Positions 48,985 to 58,248 of a DNA stretch of 64,000 nucleotides are shown here, piece after piece. Location: NCBI RefSeq assembly GCF_018837975.1, contig NZ_JAGSOY010000005.1, forward strand, positions 62,001 to 126,000, written 5' to 3'. The number at the start of each line of letters is the position of its first letter. Positions within the stretch are counted from its first letter, which is position 1. The notes below the pieces were generated by a model, which saw only the letters and a list, made by a program, of their open reading frames with translations, did not search any database and was not told the origin of the DNA. Source of the DNA: Zooshikella harenae. Its GTDB lineage: Bacteria > Pseudomonadota > Gammaproteobacteria > Pseudomonadales > Zooshikellaceae. The position numbers were made by a program, and so were the translations under genes.

Positions 48985-49767
48985 ATGGATAATCAAGTAC
49001 CGTTAAAAAACAGTCATACTTTGCAGCCGATGACATCGGTAGATGATGAAATTTCTTTGACTGATATTGTTAAAGTATTAGTAATCCATTGGCGTTGGCT
49101 ATGTGGAATTACCTCTACAATTATTGCTGCAACATTAATAGTGGCTTTAATGAAACCCGATACATACAACTTTGTCAGTATTTATCAGTTAGCGAAACGG
49201 AGCTGGAGTGACTTCATTGAGCCTCCTGAAGCGCTTGTTCAGAAAGCAAATAGAGTTTACTACCCACAAGTATCTCGTGAGTTTACGCAACAATATCAAT
49301 TAACAGATTTACCCTTTAAGGTGTCTTTTCAGGCGTTAAAAGACACAGGCTTAATTATGATATCCAGTGATGCACGCCTAAGTGAGAAAGATAAAGTAAG
49401 GGCGTTTCATAAGATCATCGTTGACAAGATTCATGTTTCACAAACTGAAATGGTTGAACAGGCATCAAGGAGCATGAGACAACAAATATTGTCTGGGCAG
49501 AAAATGCTAGAGCAAGTTGAAGGTAATTCACAGTCGGCTAAGACAATGGAATTACTAATGAGAGTTTCTTCGCTAGAAAATCAGCTTAATGAATTACAAC
49601 CAGGTGCAATTATTGAGACAGCAACACAAAGTTTGAAGCCAAAGGGTATAAGTAAAATTGTTTTGATTATTATTGGTTGTTTGCTAGCGATTATGTTTGG
49701 AATGTTTGGGGCCTTTATTGTTGAGCTAGTTAATCGGGTACGTTTTAATTTATCTATGTCTACGTAG
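48985..49767 (+). CDS. Wzz-like chain-length determinant protein (orphan)
   Basis: A 260-residue polysaccharide co-polymerase-type protein. After a polar N-terminus, the Wzz domain begins at EISLTDIVKVLVIHWRW with TM1 (LCGITSTIIAATLIVALM), a periplasmic helical part with a coiled coil near 145-205, and TM2 (IVLIIIGCLLAIMFGMFGAFIVELV) with the short cytoplasmic end. The Pro-rich stretch usual before TM2 is short (KPKGISK). Wzz sets O-antigen length; this copy is distant from any O-antigen cluster, shorter than most, and stands alone between trxB and the gshB-like gene. Confidence 0.75.
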   Translation: MDNQVPLKNSHTLQPMTSVDDEISLTDIVKVLVIHWRWLCGITSTIIAATLIVALMKPDTYNFVSIYQLAKRSWSDFIEPPEALVQKANRVYYPQVSREFTQQYQLTDLPFKVSFQALKDTGLIMISSDARLSEKDKVRAFHKIIVDKIHVSQTEMVEQASRSMRQQILSGQKMLEQVEGNSQSAKTMELLMRVSSLENQLNELQPGAIIETATQSLKPKGISKIVLIIIGCLLAIMFGMFGAFIVELVNRVRFNLSMST

Positions 49768-50061
49768 ACAGTTATTCATAATAATAATGAAATTAACCAG
49801 CCTATCAACTAGAGGTAAAAAGAGTAAAACTTTGTGTTAAACCATGGCATAAGATTGGGTCTTTGGGTGGTTATGGATAGGTGTAAAAATCTTTACCAAT
49901 AAACAAGATAAAAAGATTGTTTTTCTACCCTATTCAGTATAAAAAGACTCCTAAGTTACGCTGATTTTCTCTTCCTACTGCTGATACTCCCTGTATCTCT
50001 TCCACAGTTTGGCGTAGCTATCATTTAATCTGTGCCAGTCCGGCCTTTGGAGTGTAATTAA

Positions 50062-51096
50062 GTGAAAATTTGTTTTCTTATGTATCCTTGGGAGCGTATT
50101 TCTCCTGAGACGGATACAACTCTGCGCTTGATACACGAAACAGTTAGTCGTGGTCACACGGTGGCCCTGACAACACCCAATAGTTTAACCATTCGTGATA
50201 ATACGGCGCATGCGTTTTGTAATGTATTTAAGAAAACGACAAAACTAACTGCAAATATTCCCAACTTTTATAAAACAGCAGACTTTAAACGGTCTAAATT
50301 ACCCTTAGCGGGTTTTGATGCCATTATTATGCGGGCAAATCCACCATTGGATACGGTAGCGTTAAACTTTTTAGATTCTGTTCGTGACGATACATTCATT
50401 ATGAATGATATTGATGGTCTGCGTATTGCTAATAATAAGCTGTATACAGCTTCTTTTAGTGGTGAGGCGCAAAAGTATATTCCTGTTACACATGTATCAA
50501 AGAGCCGAGAGTACTTAGAGCGTGTGTTGATGGAAAATGAAGCAGACCGAATGATTCTTAAACCACTCAATGGTTTTGGTGGCCAGGGTGTTATTGTAAT
50601 TGAAAAAAGGGCGCGGCAAAGCTTTCGCTCACTTTTGGATTTTTATATTGGCAGTGGTGATAAAAGCAATTATGTCATTCTGCAAGAGTTTGTAGAGGGT
50701 GCTGAAAACGGTGATGTGCGTATCCTAATGTTGAATGGTGAGCCTATAGGAGCCATGCGTCGTCGACCTGCAGAAAATGATGTGCGTTCAAATATACATG
50801 CGGGTGGTACTGAAATTAAACACGTTCTGAGCAAAGAAGAAAAAGCGTTATGTCTGGCAATAGGACCTAAACTGGCGCGTGATGGATTATTCTTTGCCGG
50901 GCTTGATGTCATCCATGGTAAGTTGATTGAGGTAAATGTATTAAGTCCTGGTGGAATTACACGTATTAATCGCCTTAATAGAACGAAGTTACAGAAGAAG
51001 GTAATCGACTTTGTGGAAAATGTGGTTTCTGCTAAAGAAATGATAGCACAGCGAAAAACTGAGTTTCGCAAGGTAATTGAAGATGCAGAAGCGTAG
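50062..51096 (+). CDS. GshB-like ATP-grasp ligase (glutathione-synthetase family)
   Basis: A 344-residue protein starting at GTG 50062, nine bases after GGAG. The C-terminal ATP-grasp fold is clear: KPLNGFGGQGVIVIEK (Gly-rich loop), VILQEFVEGAENGDVRILMLNGEPIGAMRR, the HAGGTEI loop and the metal-binding GLDVIHGKLIEVNVLSPGG. This mirrors GshB, which joins gamma-Glu-Cys to Gly, but it is about 30 residues longer and its gene overlaps the FGase-like/DUF1704 gene by 14 bp. It may therefore be a GshB paralogue ligating another peptide or amino acid. If the genome has no other gshB, it is the glutathione synthetase. Confidence 0.82.
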   Translation: MKICFLMYPWERISPETDTTLRLIHETVSRGHTVALTTPNSLTIRDNTAHAFCNVFKKTTKLTANIPNFYKTADFKRSKLPLAGFDAIIMRANPPLDTVALNFLDSVRDDTFIMNDIDGLRIANNKLYTASFSGEAQKYIPVTHVSKSREYLERVLMENEADRMILKPLNGFGGQGVIVIEKRARQSFRSLLDFYIGSGDKSNYVILQEFVEGAENGDVRILMLNGEPIGAMRRRPAENDVRSNIHAGGTEIKHVLSKEEKALCLAIGPKLARDGLFFAGLDVIHGKLIEVNVLSPGGITRINRLNRTKLQKKVIDFVENVVSAKEMIAQRKTEFRKVIEDAEA

Positions 51097-53146
51097 TGAA
51101 GCTGACATTATCAAGGCGATTAACGCAGGAGAACCCTTTGAGTGCAGTATTGAAGATGGCTCTTTTCTTATTAAAGTAGAGGATTATATCCCCTTTATTT
51201 GTACTGCAATTCATAACGGTTGTCAGCTACGTTCAGAGCTAGTAAACCGTTGCCTGCTGGATGAGGGGCAGCGTTATTTTGAGGAAGATCCCTATACAGG
51301 AGAGTTAATTCGGTCTTTGCCAATAACATTGGTGGCTTGTGACTCTCGTTATGAATACGACTTAAACCGTCCATTAGCGCAATGTGTCTATAAACGGGCA
51401 TGGGGATTAAAGGTTTGGCGTTCGCCATTAACGGATAAGCAGTGGCATCGAAGCACGGAAAAACACCGCCAATTTTATCGCATACTTGATGTATTAGTAG
51501 CAGCACTGGAACAACGTTTTGGTGCCTGTCTTGTATTTGATATTCACTCTTATAACAAAGGGCGACAACCTGATGATGCTCCAGTATTTAACTTGGGATT
51601 GGAGCAAGTGGATATGGATCGTTGGATGCCTGTTATAGAGCGTTATCAAAATAGTTTGCAAGCTTTGCAGTTACCTAACGTGAAGACAAGTGTCGAAATT
51701 AATCGGGTATTTTATGGGCGAGGATATATGATCGCCCATGTAAATAGCCGCTTTGAAAATACCTTGGTTATCCCTACTGAAATCAAAAAGGTATTTATGG
51801 ATGAAAAAAGTGGTGAGCTTTACCCATTAGTATTGCAGAGTTTAAGTGAAGGAATGAAGCATACTGTAGTTGATACGGCAGCATTTTTTTCGCGACGTTT
51901 TACACAAAAAAAACAAGCTAAGCGTAAGCATATGCTGGCAAGTTTAGTTGACCCTGCGATTAAGCGAGTTGATCGAGCGCTGCATCAGTTAGCTAAAGGG
52001 GTTAGCACTTTACATTATGTAAACCCCATTAACATTTCTCATGAAATGAAGCGATTTTTTTCGCATCGAACAAACTATCAACCTGATTTTACCTATCGGC
52101 AGCTGGCGATGGATCCTTACTTGCTAAGAGAAAAATTATATCGCTTACCTGTTGATGAAATTCGAGATGCTGGCATTCAACAACTGTATCGTGAGGTCAT
52201 TGATACCATTTCTATGAAGGTTGATCTGCTAGTAAGCATTGGTAGTGAACGTTTTATTTATAACTCTTTGCGTTACTATGGCGAGCCAGGTAAGCAGGAT
52301 ATTGATAATGCACGCTTTTTGCTTTATGCCCCTGCAATTGCTGAGCAGGAGGAGAATCTTGCTTATGAGGCTGAGCAGATGCGTGACATTTTGCAGGAAA
52401 AGGCTGCTGCTTGGGGGTTGAACTGTAAAGTTGAAACCAGCTCTCGCTTAGTGGCTGCGGCTATGGTGAGTAATGGGCGTCGTGCTTTACTGGTTCGTAA
52501 GGATGCTAGGGTAACGGCAACAGAATTACAGGCGTTAGCACATCATGAGTTGGGTGTTCATATGGTGACCACCTTGAATGCCAGTTTACAGCCATTAAAG
52601 GTGTTTTCACTGGGGCTTCCAGATAACACATTAACTCAAGAAGGGTTGGCGATTTTGAGTGAGCATTTATCAGGGAATTTAACTTTAAAACGTCTGAAGA
52701 TGCTTGCGCTTCGTGTGCTTGCTGTTGAGCAAATGCTACTTTACCGGGATTTTCGTCATACTTGGCTGTATTTGACTGAAGAGCATCATATGAAGCCTGA
52801 TGAGGCATTTCGTTTAACGACCCGTGTTCATCGTGGCGGAGGCTTTACTAAAGATTATTTGTATTTACAAGGTCTTTGTCAGGCTTTGCAACTCCATAAA
52901 AAGCAACCTATTCGTAACTTATTTATTGGTAAAACAGGTTTTCGTTTCTTACCCATTATCAATGAAATGATAGAGCGGGGTATGGCTAAAAAGCCGGAGT
53001 GGTTACCTGAGTTTCTCTCTAGTCCTGTGGAAGCAGGTCCTGTAATGGACTACCTATTGCAGTCCATTCAGCCTTTTGATGTCAACAGGCATCAAGCAAC
53101 AATGATGATGCCAAAAGTAACAAGTGAGATCAGACAAGCTATTTAG
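51083..53146 (+). CDS. FGase-like / DUF1704 (QEGLA) fusion protein, putative metallocarboxypeptidase
   Basis: ATG 51083 is favoured over a TTG at 51077. The 687-residue protein has two parts. Residues 1-270 resemble N-formylglutamate amidohydrolases (DSRYEYDLNRP, LVFDIHSYN). Residues about 300-680 are DUF1704, the flavohemoglobin-expression-modulating QEGLA family: HHELGVH gives an HEXXXH zinc motif (H488, E489, H493) and TQEGLA supplies Glu520 as the likely third ligand. Eukaryotic relatives with the same HEXXXH motif (MATCAP) remove C-terminal tyrosine from tubulin, which suggests carboxypeptidase activity here. The ATP-grasp ligase upstream overlaps it, so one enzyme may attach what the other removes. 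No signal peptide. Confidence 0.85.
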   Translation: MQKRSEADIIKAINAGEPFECSIEDGSFLIKVEDYIPFICTAIHNGCQLRSELVNRCLLDEGQRYFEEDPYTGELIRSLPITLVACDSRYEYDLNRPLAQCVYKRAWGLKVWRSPLTDKQWHRSTEKHRQFYRILDVLVAALEQRFGACLVFDIHSYNKGRQPDDAPVFNLGLEQVDMDRWMPVIERYQNSLQALQLPNVKTSVEINRVFYGRGYMIAHVNSRFENTLVIPTEIKKVFMDEKSGELYPLVLQSLSEGMKHTVVDTAAFFSRRFTQKKQAKRKHMLASLVDPAIKRVDRALHQLAKGVSTLHYVNPINISHEMKRFFSHRTNYQPDFTYRQLAMDPYLLREKLYRLPVDEIRDAGIQQLYREVIDTISMKVDLLVSIGSERFIYNSLRYYGEPGKQDIDNARFLLYAPAIAEQEENLAYEAEQMRDILQEKAAAWGLNCKVETSSRLVAAAMVSNGRRALLVRKDARVTATELQALAHHELGVHMVTTLNASLQPLKVFSLGLPDNTLTQEGLAILSEHLSGNLTLKRLKMLALRVLAVEQMLLYRDFRHTWLYLTEEHHMKPDEAFRLTTRVHRGGGFTKDYLYLQGLCQALQLHKKQPIRNLFIGKTGFRFLPIINEMIERGMAKKPEWLPEFLSSPVEAGPVMDYLLQSIQPFDVNRHQATMMMPKVTSEIRQAI

Positions 53147-53612
53147 CTGGCTGTGGTTGTATTGGTTGTTGTAAGCCAAACTCCTCTGACAACGTCCCTT
53201 TTTCATCGGGTGTTGATTTAGGGGCATAGTCTTTGGGAGGCGTTAATAAGGTATCGTCACTCTTTTCACGACTCTCAGGCTCAGGAGATAAAGTTTGGCT
53301 GGCTAATAATGTATCAGTAAGCTGGTGAGATGCTGTTGGATCTTGACTCAGTGTAGCTGCACTATTTGCCATATGTGCTTGTAAGTCTTTATAAGCATCT
53401 GTGACACGATTAAATAGTTGTGCTGTTTGATTGAAATGCTCATCTAGTTCTTGTTGGTGTTTTTGCATTTGCTTTTCCATGGCGGATAGCTTTGCTTCTA
53501 GCTGGCTCCGCTCTCCGCCGCCAGTTGAGGCTCGATACAGCCAAGCACCAATAATCGAGCCTATGACAAAGCTAATACAGCTGGCAAGCCAAAGATTCTC
53601 TGTCAGTTCCAT
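53139..53612 (-). CDS. zapG: Cell-division/envelope protein ZapG (YhcB, DUF1043)
   Basis: Start ATG 53612 follows GAGAGGGG; the frame could extend six codons to a GTG. The 157-residue protein has one N-terminal membrane helix (LWLASCISFVIGSIIGAWLY), a coiled coil (about 35-85; QLEAKLSAMEKQMQKHQQEL, then NRVTDAYKDLQAHM) and a disordered polar tail, the DUF1043 pattern. YhcB/ZapG links the divisome and peptidoglycan synthesis in enterobacteria. It overlaps the convergent DUF1704 gene by 8 bp and is divergent from zapE, an arrangement conserved across gammaproteobacteria. Confidence 0.88.
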   Translation of the reverse strand: MELTENLWLASCISFVIGSIIGAWLYRASTGGGERSQLEAKLSAMEKQMQKHQQELDEHFNQTAQLFNRVTDAYKDLQAHMANSAATLSQDPTASHQLTDTLLASQTLSPEPESREKSDDTLLTPPKDYAPKSTPDEKGTLSEEFGLQQPIQPQPAK

Positions 53613-53906
53613 GTTGTTTTCCCCTCTCACTTGATACTGAAGTTAAATTTATTCAAGCAAGATTTGTGCAGATTTAGTGTTAATTGTGTTTCAGGTATTA
53701 TGACATTGTAGTGACCAACCCAGGTTTCATCGAGTTTTCACTAAGTTGCCATTTATGGGTTTGGCCATTAAAGTTTCCTATCTTACAGCGACATTAAACA
53801 CATAAAGGGGGGTATATCGCAAGCCTCCGTAATATTCGCTGACAGTATTTGAGTACAACTGATTGTGCCATTTACTTAGAAGTAGAAAAAACTAAGAGAA
53901 TTTATC

Positions 53907-55007
53907 ATGAGCCCTATCGAGCGTTACCAGCAGGATTTACAACGAGAGGAGTTTTTATATGATGCGGCACAGGAAAATGCAGTAAAACATCTTCAGCGAT
54001 TATATCTAGCGCTTCAATCAGCACCTGATAGATCAACTAAGCGTTCATGGCTCTTTTTTCGTTCAAAAAAAGCAGAAGCACCAATTAAAGGCCTCTATTT
54101 TTGGGGGGGGGTTGGCAGAGGTAAGACCTACTTGGTAGACACTTTTTTTGAAAGTTTGAAAACGCCAAAAAAATGGCGTACGCATTTTCACCGTTTTATG
54201 ATGCGTGTTCATCAAGAATTAAAAGCTATTCCAGGAGAAAAAAATCCATTGGAGCTAGTGGCTAATAAATTATCCACTGACTTTCGTATTATTTGTCTTG
54301 ATGAGTTTTTTGTTACAGATATAACGGATGCCATGATTCTGGCTGGATTGTTAGAGCAGCTTTTTGCTAAGGGAGTAACACTGGTTGCAACGTCTAATAT
54401 TGTTCCAGATGATTTATATAAAGACGGTTTACAGAGGCAACGATTTTTACCCGCGATTGATCTGCTCAAGACTTATACAGAAATCGTTAATGTCGATAGC
54501 GGTGTTGATTATCGACTAAGAGTTTTAGAACAAGCAGAGATTTATCACTATCCCTTGGACAATCAAGCCAGTCAGCAGCTAACTGAAAACTTTAAGAGTT
54601 TATCTGCGTTAGGCGAGGGGAATATAGTTGAAGATTCAAGCATAGAAATTCTGGGCAGAGACATTCCCTTTAAGAAGTTGTGTGATGGTATTGCCTGGTT
54701 TTCATTCGCTCAGCTCTGTGATGGGCCGCGTAGTCAAAATGACTATATTGAAATCAGTCGGCAGTTTCATACAGTTTTGCTGGGTGAGATCCCTCAGCTT
54801 ACCGCAAAAGATGATGATTTAGCCCGACGTTTTATTAACTTGATTGATGAGTTTTATGATCGCAATGTGAATGTGATTATGTCAGCAGCAGTGGCGGTTA
54901 ATGAACTTTATCTAGGACAGAATCTAAGCTTTCCATTTAAGCGAACAGTCAGCCGCTTACAAGAAATGCAGTCTCATGAATATTTGGCGCGTGCTCATCA
55001 ACCATAA
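53907..55007 (+). CDS. zapE: Cell division ATPase ZapE (AFG1-like)
   Basis: The 366-residue AFG1-family ATPase has Walker A GGVGRGKTYLVD, Walker B IICLDEFFVTD, sensor ATSNIVPDDLYKDGLQR and the late IEISRQFHTVLL block. In E. coli ZapE (YhcM) contacts FtsZ and is needed under anaerobic or heat stress; mitochondrial AFG1 handles respiratory-complex proteins. It is a single gene next to zapG, and the rplM-rpsI-petABC block follows as in related genomes, interrupted only by an aldo/keto reductase gene. Confidence 0.93.
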   Translation: MSPIERYQQDLQREEFLYDAAQENAVKHLQRLYLALQSAPDRSTKRSWLFFRSKKAEAPIKGLYFWGGVGRGKTYLVDTFFESLKTPKKWRTHFHRFMMRVHQELKAIPGEKNPLELVANKLSTDFRIICLDEFFVTDITDAMILAGLLEQLFAKGVTLVATSNIVPDDLYKDGLQRQRFLPAIDLLKTYTEIVNVDSGVDYRLRVLEQAEIYHYPLDNQASQQLTENFKSLSALGEGNIVEDSSIEILGRDIPFKKLCDGIAWFSFAQLCDGPRSQNDYIEISRQFHTVLLGEIPQLTAKDDDLARRFINLIDEFYDRNVNVIMSAAVAVNELYLGQNLSFPFKRTVSRLQEMQSHEYLARAHQP

Positions 55008-55109
55008 ATTTTGCAAGGGCTCTAACTCTTCTTGCCTTTGGATACCTGATGAGTTGAGCCTATTATTATAAAACGCTTGCTGCCAAGTTGTTTGTCAATT
55101 GAGTAAATA

Positions 55110-56153
55110 TTATGGGGCAGGGTTTGAATATTGTTGGTGGATCCGTTCAATGGCGTTAAGCACTTCATCATTTAGTGTTACATCCCAGCTTGCAATATCA
55201 GTTTTTAACTGCTCAATAGTTGTTGTACCCATTATGGTACTTGTGGTGAATGGGCGGCTACTGACAAACGCTAGTGCCATTTGCGCTGGATCAAGTCCAT
55301 ATTGCTCGGCTAGTTGAACGTAGGCCTCAGTGGCTTTTTGAGCATAGGGGTTAGTGTAACGACTAAAGCGGCTAAAGAGTGTTAGACGGGCTCCAGCAGG
55401 TTTAGCGCCATACAGGTACTTTCCAGACAGAACACCAAACGCAAGCGGTGAGTAAGCGAGTAAACCCACATGCTCTCGTTGAGCAAACTCGGCCAGGCCA
55501 ATTTCATACGTCCTGTTCAACAAGTTATAAGGATTTTGAATACTGACTAATTTAGGCCAGTCATGCTTATCCGCAAGCTGTAGGTACTGGCTGACGCCCC
55601 AAGGTGTTTCATTAGATACGCCTATATATCGTACCTTGCCACTTTTCACTAGCTCGTTCAGGGAAGAAAGTGTTTCTTCTATGGAAGCGATATTGGGTTT
55701 ATCTTCAGCAAACTGATAACCCAGTTGACCAAAAAAGTTTGTGCTGCGAGCGGGCCAGTGGATTTGGTAAAGATCAATATAGTCAGTGTTTAAACGTTTT
55801 AATGAGCCTTCTACAGCCCGCATAATATCAGAGCGCTTTAAGGTTGGCCCCGTTTCATTGATATAACTGACCCAGTCGCCTGGACCTGCAGCTTTAGTCG
55901 CGATAATGAGATCGTTTCGGTGTTTGTGAAGGGTTAACCACTTGCCAAGAATTTTCTCAGTGGTTGTGTAGGTATTGGCTTTTGGCGGAACTGGATAGAG
56001 TTCTGCTGTATCAATAAAATTAACACCAAGGCTGGTCGCGTAGTCAAGCTGTTGAAAAGCTTCAGCTTTATTATTTTGCTCTCCCCAGGTCATGGTGCCT
56101 AAACACAGTCGGCTCACATTTAGCGAAGTGTTTGCTAATGGTCTATAGTCCAT
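55110..56153 (-). CDS. tas: NADP(H)-dependent aldo/keto reductase (Tas-like)
   Basis: The 347-residue TIM-barrel enzyme opens with YRPLANTSLNVSRLCLGTMTWGEQN, close to E. coli Tas. The catalytic tetrad can be placed at Asp and Tyr in NFIDTAELYPVPP, Lys in LIIATKAAGPG and His in YIDLYQIHWPAR. The NADP site near the C-terminus includes TSTIMGTTTIEQL. It reduces carbonyl compounds; the physiological substrate is unknown. It faces the opposite way inside an otherwise conserved zapE-rplM block, so it was probably inserted in this lineage. Confidence 0.9.
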   Translation of the reverse strand: MDYRPLANTSLNVSRLCLGTMTWGEQNNKAEAFQQLDYATSLGVNFIDTAELYPVPPKANTYTTTEKILGKWLTLHKHRNDLIIATKAAGPGDWVSYINETGPTLKRSDIMRAVEGSLKRLNTDYIDLYQIHWPARSTNFFGQLGYQFAEDKPNIASIEETLSSLNELVKSGKVRYIGVSNETPWGVSQYLQLADKHDWPKLVSIQNPYNLLNRTYEIGLAEFAQREHVGLLAYSPLAFGVLSGKYLYGAKPAGARLTLFSRFSRYTNPYAQKATEAYVQLAEQYGLDPAQMALAFVSSRPFTTSTIMGTTTIEQLKTDIASWDVTLNDEVLNAIERIHQQYSNPAP

Positions 56154-56567
56154 GAGAAAAGTCCTTGCTGTTCATGGGTAAAGGAATGAGTTGTAGCCTG
56201 TTAAAGTGCAGTATGGTGTGTTTTTGGAGGCACATTTGGCGTTACTCAATGATAGGCTTTTTCATAAGGCTGAAACGGTTGAAGGTTTGCAGACTTTGCT
56301 TGGATGGAATGTATACAGACCCAGTCTACATAGCTTTGCAGGCCATTCTGACCTAATTATATTGTGGAGTTTTGTCAGTTTTCGGTCGTTAAAGTGGCAT
56401 TCAAGCTGCTTAGGACTTTTAAAATTTACCTCGATGCGTATAATTGCGCATTCGTTTCCCAACGTCTAATGCCCCTTAAACGCAAACATCACTTTACATC
56501 TCATGCCAAGGTGATTGGGGTGTTTGGTTTTGCCGGTAATTATTTCGGTCAATGAGGCAATTGTTTA
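56154..56567. other. rplM leader and promoter region
   Basis: About 410 bp between the divergent aldo/keto reductase and rplM. Small frames here overlap each other in several phases and lack ribosome sites, so they are not genes. It holds the promoter candidate at 56439 and a leader of about 115 nt in which r-protein autoregulation could act, although I could not draw a known L13 leader fold. Confidence 0.45.
56439..56444 (+). promoter_or_regulatory. Candidate -10 box of the rplM-rpsI promoter
   Basis: A consensus TATAAT is followed by TGCGCA, a GC-rich discriminator as at stringent r-protein promoters. The -35 is weak (CTTTTA at 17 bp). Position about 125 bp before rplM is sensible. Confidence 0.4.
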
Positions 56568-56996
56568 ATGAAAACGTTTAGTGCTAAACCAGAAACAGTT
56601 AAGCGCGACTGGTACATTGTAGACGCAGCAGATAAGACCCTTGGTCGTCTTGCTACTGAACTTGCTCGTCGGTTACGTGGCAAGCATAAGCCAGAGTATA
56701 CTCCTCACGTTGATACTGGTGACTACATTGTTGTTATCAATGCGGAAAAAGTCCGGGTAACCGGTAACAAGAGCAAAGATAAAATGTATCACAGCCATAC
56801 TGGGTTCCCAGGTGGATTGCGTAGCATCAACTTTGAAGGCCTGATCAATAAAGCACCTGAGCGTGTTATTGAATCCGCAGTTAAAGGCATGCTGCCTAAG
56901 AATACACTTGGTCGTGCGATGTATCGCAAGCTAAAAGTGTATGCTGGCACTGAGCATCCTCATACTGCGCAACAACCACAGGTTCTGGAAATTTAA
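56568..56996 (+). CDS. rplM: 50S ribosomal protein L13
   Basis: A 142-residue protein of exact family length. Signature blocks: [58 protein letters not shown], and the [20 protein letters not shown] signature. L13 binds 23S rRNA early in large-subunit assembly. GAGG lies ten bases before the start. First gene of rplM-rpsI; rpsI follows 14 bp downstream. Confidence 0.98.
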   Translation: MKTFSAKPETVKRDWYIVDAADKTLGRLATELARRLRGKHKPEYTPHVDTGDYIVVINAEKVRVTGNKSKDKMYHSHTGFPGGLRSINFEGLINKAPERVIESAVKGMLPKNTLGRAMYRKLKVYAGTEHPHTAQQPQVLEI

Positions 56997-57010
56997 GATA
57001 AGGTCTGGCT

Positions 57011-57403
57011 ATGTCTGCTACTCAATACTATGGAACAGGTCGTCGTAAGTCTTCGACTGCTCGTGTCTTCCTAAAATCAGGTTCTGGTGCAATTACTGTT
57101 AATGGTCGTGAGCTTGACCAATATTTTGGTCGTGAAACTGCTCGCATGGTCGTTCGTCAGCCTCTTGAGCTGGTCGAATTGACTGACAAGTTTGATATAA
57201 AAATCACTGTGACTGGTGGTGGTGCTGCTGGTCAAGCTGGTGCGATTCGTCATGGTATTACTCGTGCCTTGATGGATTTCGACAATAATCTTCGTCCTTC
57301 ATTGCGTAAAGCGGGTTATGTAACTCGTGATGCTCGTGAGGTTGAACGTAAGAAAGTCGGGTTGCGTAAAGCGCGTAAGCGTCCTCAGTACTCTAAGCGT
57401 TAA
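57011..57403 (+). CDS. rpsI: 30S ribosomal protein S9
   Basis: A 130-residue protein: [19 protein letters not shown] at the start, [19 protein letters not shown] in the middle and the basic tail ending in [11 protein letters not shown], whose final Arg contacts the P-site tRNA. Followed by a strong terminator that separates it from petABC. Confidence 0.98.
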   Translation: MSATQYYGTGRRKSSTARVFLKSGSGAITVNGRELDQYFGRETARMVVRQPLELVELTDKFDIKITVTGGGAAGQAGAIRHGITRALMDFDNNLRPSLRKAGYVTRDAREVERKKVGLRKARKRPQYSKR

Positions 57404-57440
57404 TTTACGTACTTGCACTGTTTTGCCCATTGTGGCTATA

Positions 57441-57470
57441 AAATACCCGGCATCGACCGGGTATTTTTTT
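57441..57470 (+). terminator. Rho-independent terminator of rplM-rpsI
   Basis: AAATACCCGG (57441-57450) pairs with CCGGGTATTT (57457-57466), loop CATCGA, followed by more T. The downstream 180 bp before petA should hold the petABC promoter, not resolved by eye. Confidence 0.92.
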
Positions 57471-57653
57471 GTTTAATCGTTAAGCGTTTCCACTATTTAA
57501 GTCTTACAAAATACCCTTAAGGTTGCTAGGTGAAGGGATTTTCTTTAACATTCGCAAAATTTTAATCATTTTTATAAGTCTGACGCTTTATATCTGTTCT
57601 GATTCTTCAGCTGCAAATTCGACGGGTCATGTCTCTGATGGGGAGAATAATTA

Positions 57654-58247
57654 ATGACGAATGACGGCGTGAATAAAACCCGGCGTCGCTTTCTTGTGGG
57701 CGCTACATCAGTAGTCGGGGCTGTTGGTACAGTGGGAGTCGCCATCCCATTTGTTAAATCCTGGAACCCAAGTGCTAAGGCTAAAGCCGCGGGAGCCCCA
57801 GTTAAAGTGAACATCGCCAAGGTAGAGCCAGGTCAGCAAATTGTTGCTGAATGGCGTGGTAAACCTGTATTTGTTGTCCGGCGTACGGAAGAAATATTAG
57901 CCAACATTAAGAAAATGGATAAGCGTGTTGTTGATCCCAGCTCAAGTGAGGCACAGCAACCAGCTTACGCAAAAAATGAGTATCGTTCGCGTAAGCCAGA
58001 GTTTTTGGTGCTGATTGGTTTGTGTACACACTTGGGTTGTTCACCAAAATATCACCCTGAAGTTAAGGCCATGGACTTCGACGAAAAATGGTTGGGTGGT
58101 TTTCACTGTCCCTGTCATGGTTCCAAGTTTGATCTTGCTGGCAGGGTTTTTAAAGGCGTACCTGCACCACTGAACCTAGAGGTACCCCCTTATTCATTCG
58201 AGGATGAAAATACCCTAGTCATCGGGATTGATGAGGAGAACGCTTAA
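57654..58247 (+). CDS. petA: Ubiquinol-cytochrome c reductase iron-sulfur (Rieske) subunit
   Basis: A 197-residue protein with a twin-arginine signal-anchor (TRRRFLVGATSVVGAVGTVGVAIPF). The [2Fe-2S] cluster motifs are CTHLGCSPKY and CPCHGSKFD, each giving a Cys and a His, with the disulfide Cys in place. It moves electrons from ubiquinol to cytochrome c1 in complex III. First gene of petABC; petB begins one base after its stop. Confidence 0.96.
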   Translation: MTNDGVNKTRRRFLVGATSVVGAVGTVGVAIPFVKSWNPSAKAKAAGAPVKVNIAKVEPGQQIVAEWRGKPVFVVRRTEEILANIKKMDKRVVDPSSSEAQQPAYAKNEYRSRKPEFLVLIGLCTHLGCSPKYHPEVKAMDFDEKWLGGFHCPCHGSKFDLAGRVFKGVPAPLNLEVPPYSFEDENTLVIGIDEENA

Positions 58248-58248
58248 T

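Noticed and set aside
56165-56555. Overlapping small frames before rplM
   Set aside because: They lie in several phases on both strands with no ribosome sites; the region is a promoter and leader.
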